Source: an uncultured Eubacteriales bacterium (lineage in GTDB: Bacteria; Bacillota; Clostridia; Oscillospirales; CAG-272). Taken from it: a stretch of DNA of 14,381 nucleotides. Both the position numbers and the translations under genes were made by a program. Location of the stretch: the NCBI GenBank assembly GCA_900321265.1, contig ONVJ01000029.1, positions 1-14,381 of the forward strand, given 5' to 3'. Shown here piece by piece: positions 12,161 through 14,381 of this stretch. The notes under the pieces are model-generated. The model was given only the letters and a program-made list of their open reading frames with translations, ran no database searches and was not told where the DNA came from. Numbering within the stretch: the stretch's first letter is position 1; each line of letters opens with the position of its first letter.

Positions 12161-13144
12161 GTACTCGACAGTTGCCGGGGGTTTTGGTGTGTAATCGACA
12201 AGTACGCGGTTGATGCCGGGGACTTCGGTCGTGATGCGGCGAACAAGCGTCTCGATCAGTTCCTTCGGCAGGTACTCGGGAGTCACCTCGACGACGTCGA
12301 CGGTGTTGATGGCGCGGATGATGCAGGGCCAGGCGAAGGTGCGCTTCCCGTCCTTGATGCCGGTGGATTTGAAATCCGGCACGACGGTGAAATACTGCCA
12401 GACCTTTCCCTCGAGTCCGGCCTTCGCGAACTCCTCTCGGAGGATGGCGTCAGACTCTCTGACGGCCTCCAGCCTGTCTCTCGTGATCGCTCCGACGCAG
12501 CGGACGCCGAGTCCGGGACCCGGGAAGGGCTGACGGTAGACCATCGAATCGGGCAGGCCGAGAGCCTTCCCGACGACCCTCACCTCGTCCTTGTAGAGCA
12601 GCTTCACGGGTTCGACCAGCTCGAAATCCTTCATGTCCTCGGGAAGCCCGCCGACGTTGTGGTGCGCCTTGATGCCGTCCTTCGATTCGAGGATGTCGGG
12701 GTAGATCGTCCCCTGTCCGAGGAACTTTATGCCCTCGAGTTTTCTCGCCTCCTCGGCGAAGACCTCGATGAAGATACCGCCGATGATCTTGCGCTTTCTT
12801 TCGGGATCCGACACGCCCGCGAGCGCGTCAAGGAAGCGGTCGACGGCGTCGACGTAGATGAGATTGACGTCGAACTGCTCGCCGAACACGCGGCAGACCT
12901 GCTCGGGCTCGCCCTTGCGGAGAAGTCCGTGATTGACGTGGACGCAGCAGAGACGGCTGCCGATGGCCTTTGAGATGAGCGCCGCGCAGACAGAGGAATC
13001 GACTCCTCCCGACAGGGCGAGAAGGACCTTCCCCTTCCCCACCTGAGCGCGTATCGAGGCTACCTGCTCTTCGATGAACGCGCGTGCGAGCTCCTCCGTC
13101 GTTATGCGTTTCATCGATTCGGGACGTACGTTGGGATCCTGCAT
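12155..13144 (-). CDS. guaA: GMP synthase, ATP-pyrophosphatase subunit only (no glutaminase domain)
   Basis: This 329-residue protein is the synthetase half of GMP synthase, which adenylates XMP and replaces it with ammonia to form GMP in purine synthesis. The PP-loop SGGVDSS lies at residues 45-51, followed by VNHGLLR, QGTIYPD (144-150) and RQPFPGPGLG (204-213); the dimerisation domain ends in KPPATVEYE, the normal C-terminus. The glutamine amidotransferase domain of about 190 residues that precedes this in most bacterial GuaA proteins is absent. The upstream neighbour is an unrelated FAD enzyme, so this is not a frameshift. The layout equals the archaeal-type GuaAb subunit and would need a separate GATase (GuaAa) or free ammonia. 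The ATG at 13144 has GGAGG 8 nt upstream; a 27-base extension starts at TTG and contains the Shine-Dalgarno itself, so it is rejected. It lies 34 nt after the FAD gene. Confidence 0.93.
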   Translation of the reverse strand: MQDPNVRPESMKRITTEELARAFIEEQVASIRAQVGKGKVLLALSGGVDSSVCAALISKAIGSRLCCVHVNHGLLRKGEPEQVCRVFGEQFDVNLIYVDAVDRFLDALAGVSDPERKRKIIGGIFIEVFAEEARKLEGIKFLGQGTIYPDILESKDGIKAHHNVGGLPEDMKDFELVEPVKLLYKDEVRVVGKALGLPDSMVYRQPFPGPGLGVRCVGAITRDRLEAVRESDAILREEFAKAGLEGKVWQYFTVVPDFKSTGIKDGKRTFAWPCIIRAINTVDVVEVTPEYLPKELIETLVRRITTEVPGINRVLVDYTPKPPATVEYE

Positions 13145-13178
13145 GACTGTAATCCTCCGGTGTATAAACAATTATTGA

Positions 13179-14381
13179 TTATCCTGCAAAATATCTTTCG
13201 GCGATGTGTCTCGCCACGTGCACGCCGCTGGCCGATGCCTGCGAGAGCGAATGGGTGACGCCTCCGCAGTCGCCGATCACGAAGAGCCCGTCGCGGGCGG
13301 TCTCGAGGTTCTCGCCGGTCGCGACCTCCATGTTGTAGAACTTGACCTCGACTCCGTAGAGGAGGGTGTCGTCGTTCGCGGTCCCGGGAGCGATCTTGTC
13401 GAGGGCGTAGATCATCTCAATGACGCCGTCGAGTATCCGCTTCGGGATCACGAGGCTGAGGTCGCCGGGAGTCGCGGCGAGAGTCGGAGTGACGAAGCTC
13501 TCCTCGATCCTCCTCCTGTTCGATCGCTGTCCGCGCATGAGATCGCCGAAGCGCTGGATCATGACTCCGCCGCCGAGCATGTTCGACAGCCGGGCGATGC
13601 TCTCGCCGTATCCGTTGCTGTCCCTGAAGGGCTCTGAGAAGTGTTTCGAGACGAGCAGGGCGAAATTCGTGTTCTGCGTGTATCTTGACGGGTCGTCGTA
13701 GCTGTGTCCGTTGACTGTGACGATCCCGTTCGTGTTCTCGTTGACGACCTCCCCGCGGGGGTTCATGCAGAAGGTCCGGACGAGGTCCTGGAACTTCTCG
13801 GTGCGGTAGACGATCTTGCTCTCGTAGAGCTCGTCGGTCAGCGGGGCGAAGACTTCGTATGGCAGCTCGACCCTGACGCCGATGTCGACGCGGTTGGATT
13901 CGGTCGCGAGCCCGAGATCGGCGCAGACCTTCTCCATCCACTTGCTCCCCGAACGGCCGGCGGATATGACGCAGACCTTTCCGGTATAGTCGCCCTTAGG
14001 AGTCGAGACGGTATAGCATCCGTCCTCCGACGCCACCGACTTCACCGGGCAGTGGAAAAAGAACTCGACTCTGTCCTTCAGTTCGGCATAGAGATTGCCG
14101 AGGACGGTGTAGTTCTTGTCGGTGCCGATATGTCTGACCGAGGCATCGAGCAGGTGCAGTCCGTTCTGCATGCAGAGCGTCTTGATGTGCGAGCCGGCAG
14201 TCGAGTAGAGCTTCGTGCCGGCGCCGCCGTGCGACATGTTTATGCCGTCGACGTAGTGCATCAGATCGAGGGCAGCCTTCTTTCCGATGTGCTCGTGCAG
14301 CGTTCCGCCGAACTCGGTGGTGATGTTGTATTTGCCGTCCGAAAAGGCTCCGGCTCCGCCGAACCCGTTCATTATCGCGCA
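13179..14381 (-). CDS. FAD-dependent dehydrogenase, COG2509-like (N-terminus beyond window edge)
   Basis: The frame is open to the right edge, giving 400 visible C-terminal residues; the apparent ATG at 14372 is internal, because codons Cys-Ala-Ile continue upstream without a stop. The first visible residues (MNGFGGAGAFSDGKYN) match the conserved GxGGAGAFSDGK segment of the uncharacterised FAD-dependent dehydrogenases in COG2509. The last 36 residues (GLFVIGDCGGVTHSLSQASA...) are the second FAD-contacting segment typical of flavoprotein oxidoreductases, here with Cys in GDCGG. A middle Rossmann-like strand (KVCVISAGRSGSKWM) is also visible. The missing part should contain the GxGxxG dinucleotide site. 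The substrate is unknown; the family is cytoplasmic. It is followed after 34 nt by guaA, so the two are probably co-transcribed, although a functional link is not established. Confidence 0.88.
   Translation of the reverse strand, partial: CAIMNGFGGAGAFSDGKYNITTEFGGTLHEHIGKKAALDLMHYVDGINMSHGGAGTKLYSTAGSHIKTLCMQNGLHLLDASVRHIGTDKNYTVLGNLYAELKDRVEFFFHCPVKSVASEDGCYTVSTPKGDYTGKVCVISAGRSGSKWMEKVCADLGLATESNRVDIGVRVELPYEVFAPLTDELYESKIVYRTEKFQDLVRTFCMNPRGEVVNENTNGIVTVNGHSYDDPSRYTQNTNFALLVSKHFSEPFRDSNGYGESIARLSNMLGGGVMIQRFGDLMRGQRSNRRRIEESFVTPTLAATPGDLSLVIPKRILDGVIEMIYALDKIAPGTANDDTLLYGVEVKFYNMEVATGENLETARDGLFVIGDCGGVTHSLSQASASGVHVARHIAERYFAG

Noticed and set aside
12155..14381. Idea that the FAD gene and guaA were one broken gene, or that the GATase domain had been lost by frameshift
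   Set aside because: The FAD frame ends at its normal C-terminus with a stop and guaA begins 34 nt later with its own strong ribosome site; no GATase-like residues (Cys-His-Glu triad segments) are seen upstream.

Overview
The window looks like chromosomal DNA of an anaerobic, GC-rich member of the Clostridia (Bacillota), probably a gut or rumen relative of the Oscillospiraceae/Ruminococcaceae. That placement is inferred from gene content: a DUF2975 membrane protein paired with a small YozG-type Cro/C1 regulator, a DUF4173 membrane protein, a lipoprotein serpin, and strong AGGAGG-type ribosome binding sites with consensus sigma-A promoters. No rRNA, tRNA, CRISPR array, transposase or integrase was found. 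Coding density is high and almost every gene can be given a family.

Layout, left to right. (A) 1-2684, minus strand: a two-gene tldD-tldE (pmbA) operon encoding the two halves of a TldD/TldE-type metallopeptidase. The second gene runs off the left edge. A perfect TTGACA-N17-TATAAT promoter precedes it. (B) 2685-3107: a 423-base divergent intergenic region holding that promoter, a second near-consensus promoter facing right, and a leader of about 150 nt with three tandem GACGGAT units. (C) 3108-6160, plus strand: a three-gene operon for a xylose-isomerase-like TIM-barrel sugar (phosphate) isomerase/epimerase, a HAD phosphatase and a cytoplasmic Cys-type sulfatase, presumably used in catabolism of a small modified sugar or sugar ester. 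It ends at a 16-bp perfect hairpin (6182-6220) shared with the convergent minus-strand genes.

(D) 6254-10680, minus strand: five genes read right to left. DUF2975 membrane protein, small HTH regulator and DUF4173 membrane protein are tightly packed (11-nt gap, then a 4-nt ATGA overlap) behind a strong promoter. A zinc-ribbon protein and a secreted lipoprotein serpin follow behind their own promoter. (E) 10970-14381, minus strand: an FAD-dependent dehydrogenase (N-terminus beyond the right edge), a stand-alone GMP synthase ATPase subunit, and a lower-GC lipoprotein of the EreA/ChaN/TraB-like type.

The points most worth following up are: the lipoprotein gene, which is bracketed by a direct repeat of about 39 bp that includes the last bases of guaA, a known integration hotspot; the membrane-anchored serpin with a Thr-Ala scissile bond and its zinc-ribbon partner; the GMP synthase without a glutaminase domain; and the sulfatase operon, whose enzyme needs formylglycine maturation but has no export signal.

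Several starts were moved downstream from the longest open frame because the longest frame began at TTG while an internal ATG had a well-placed Shine-Dalgarno: guaA, the serpin, the DUF4173 gene, the HTH gene and the DUF2975 gene.
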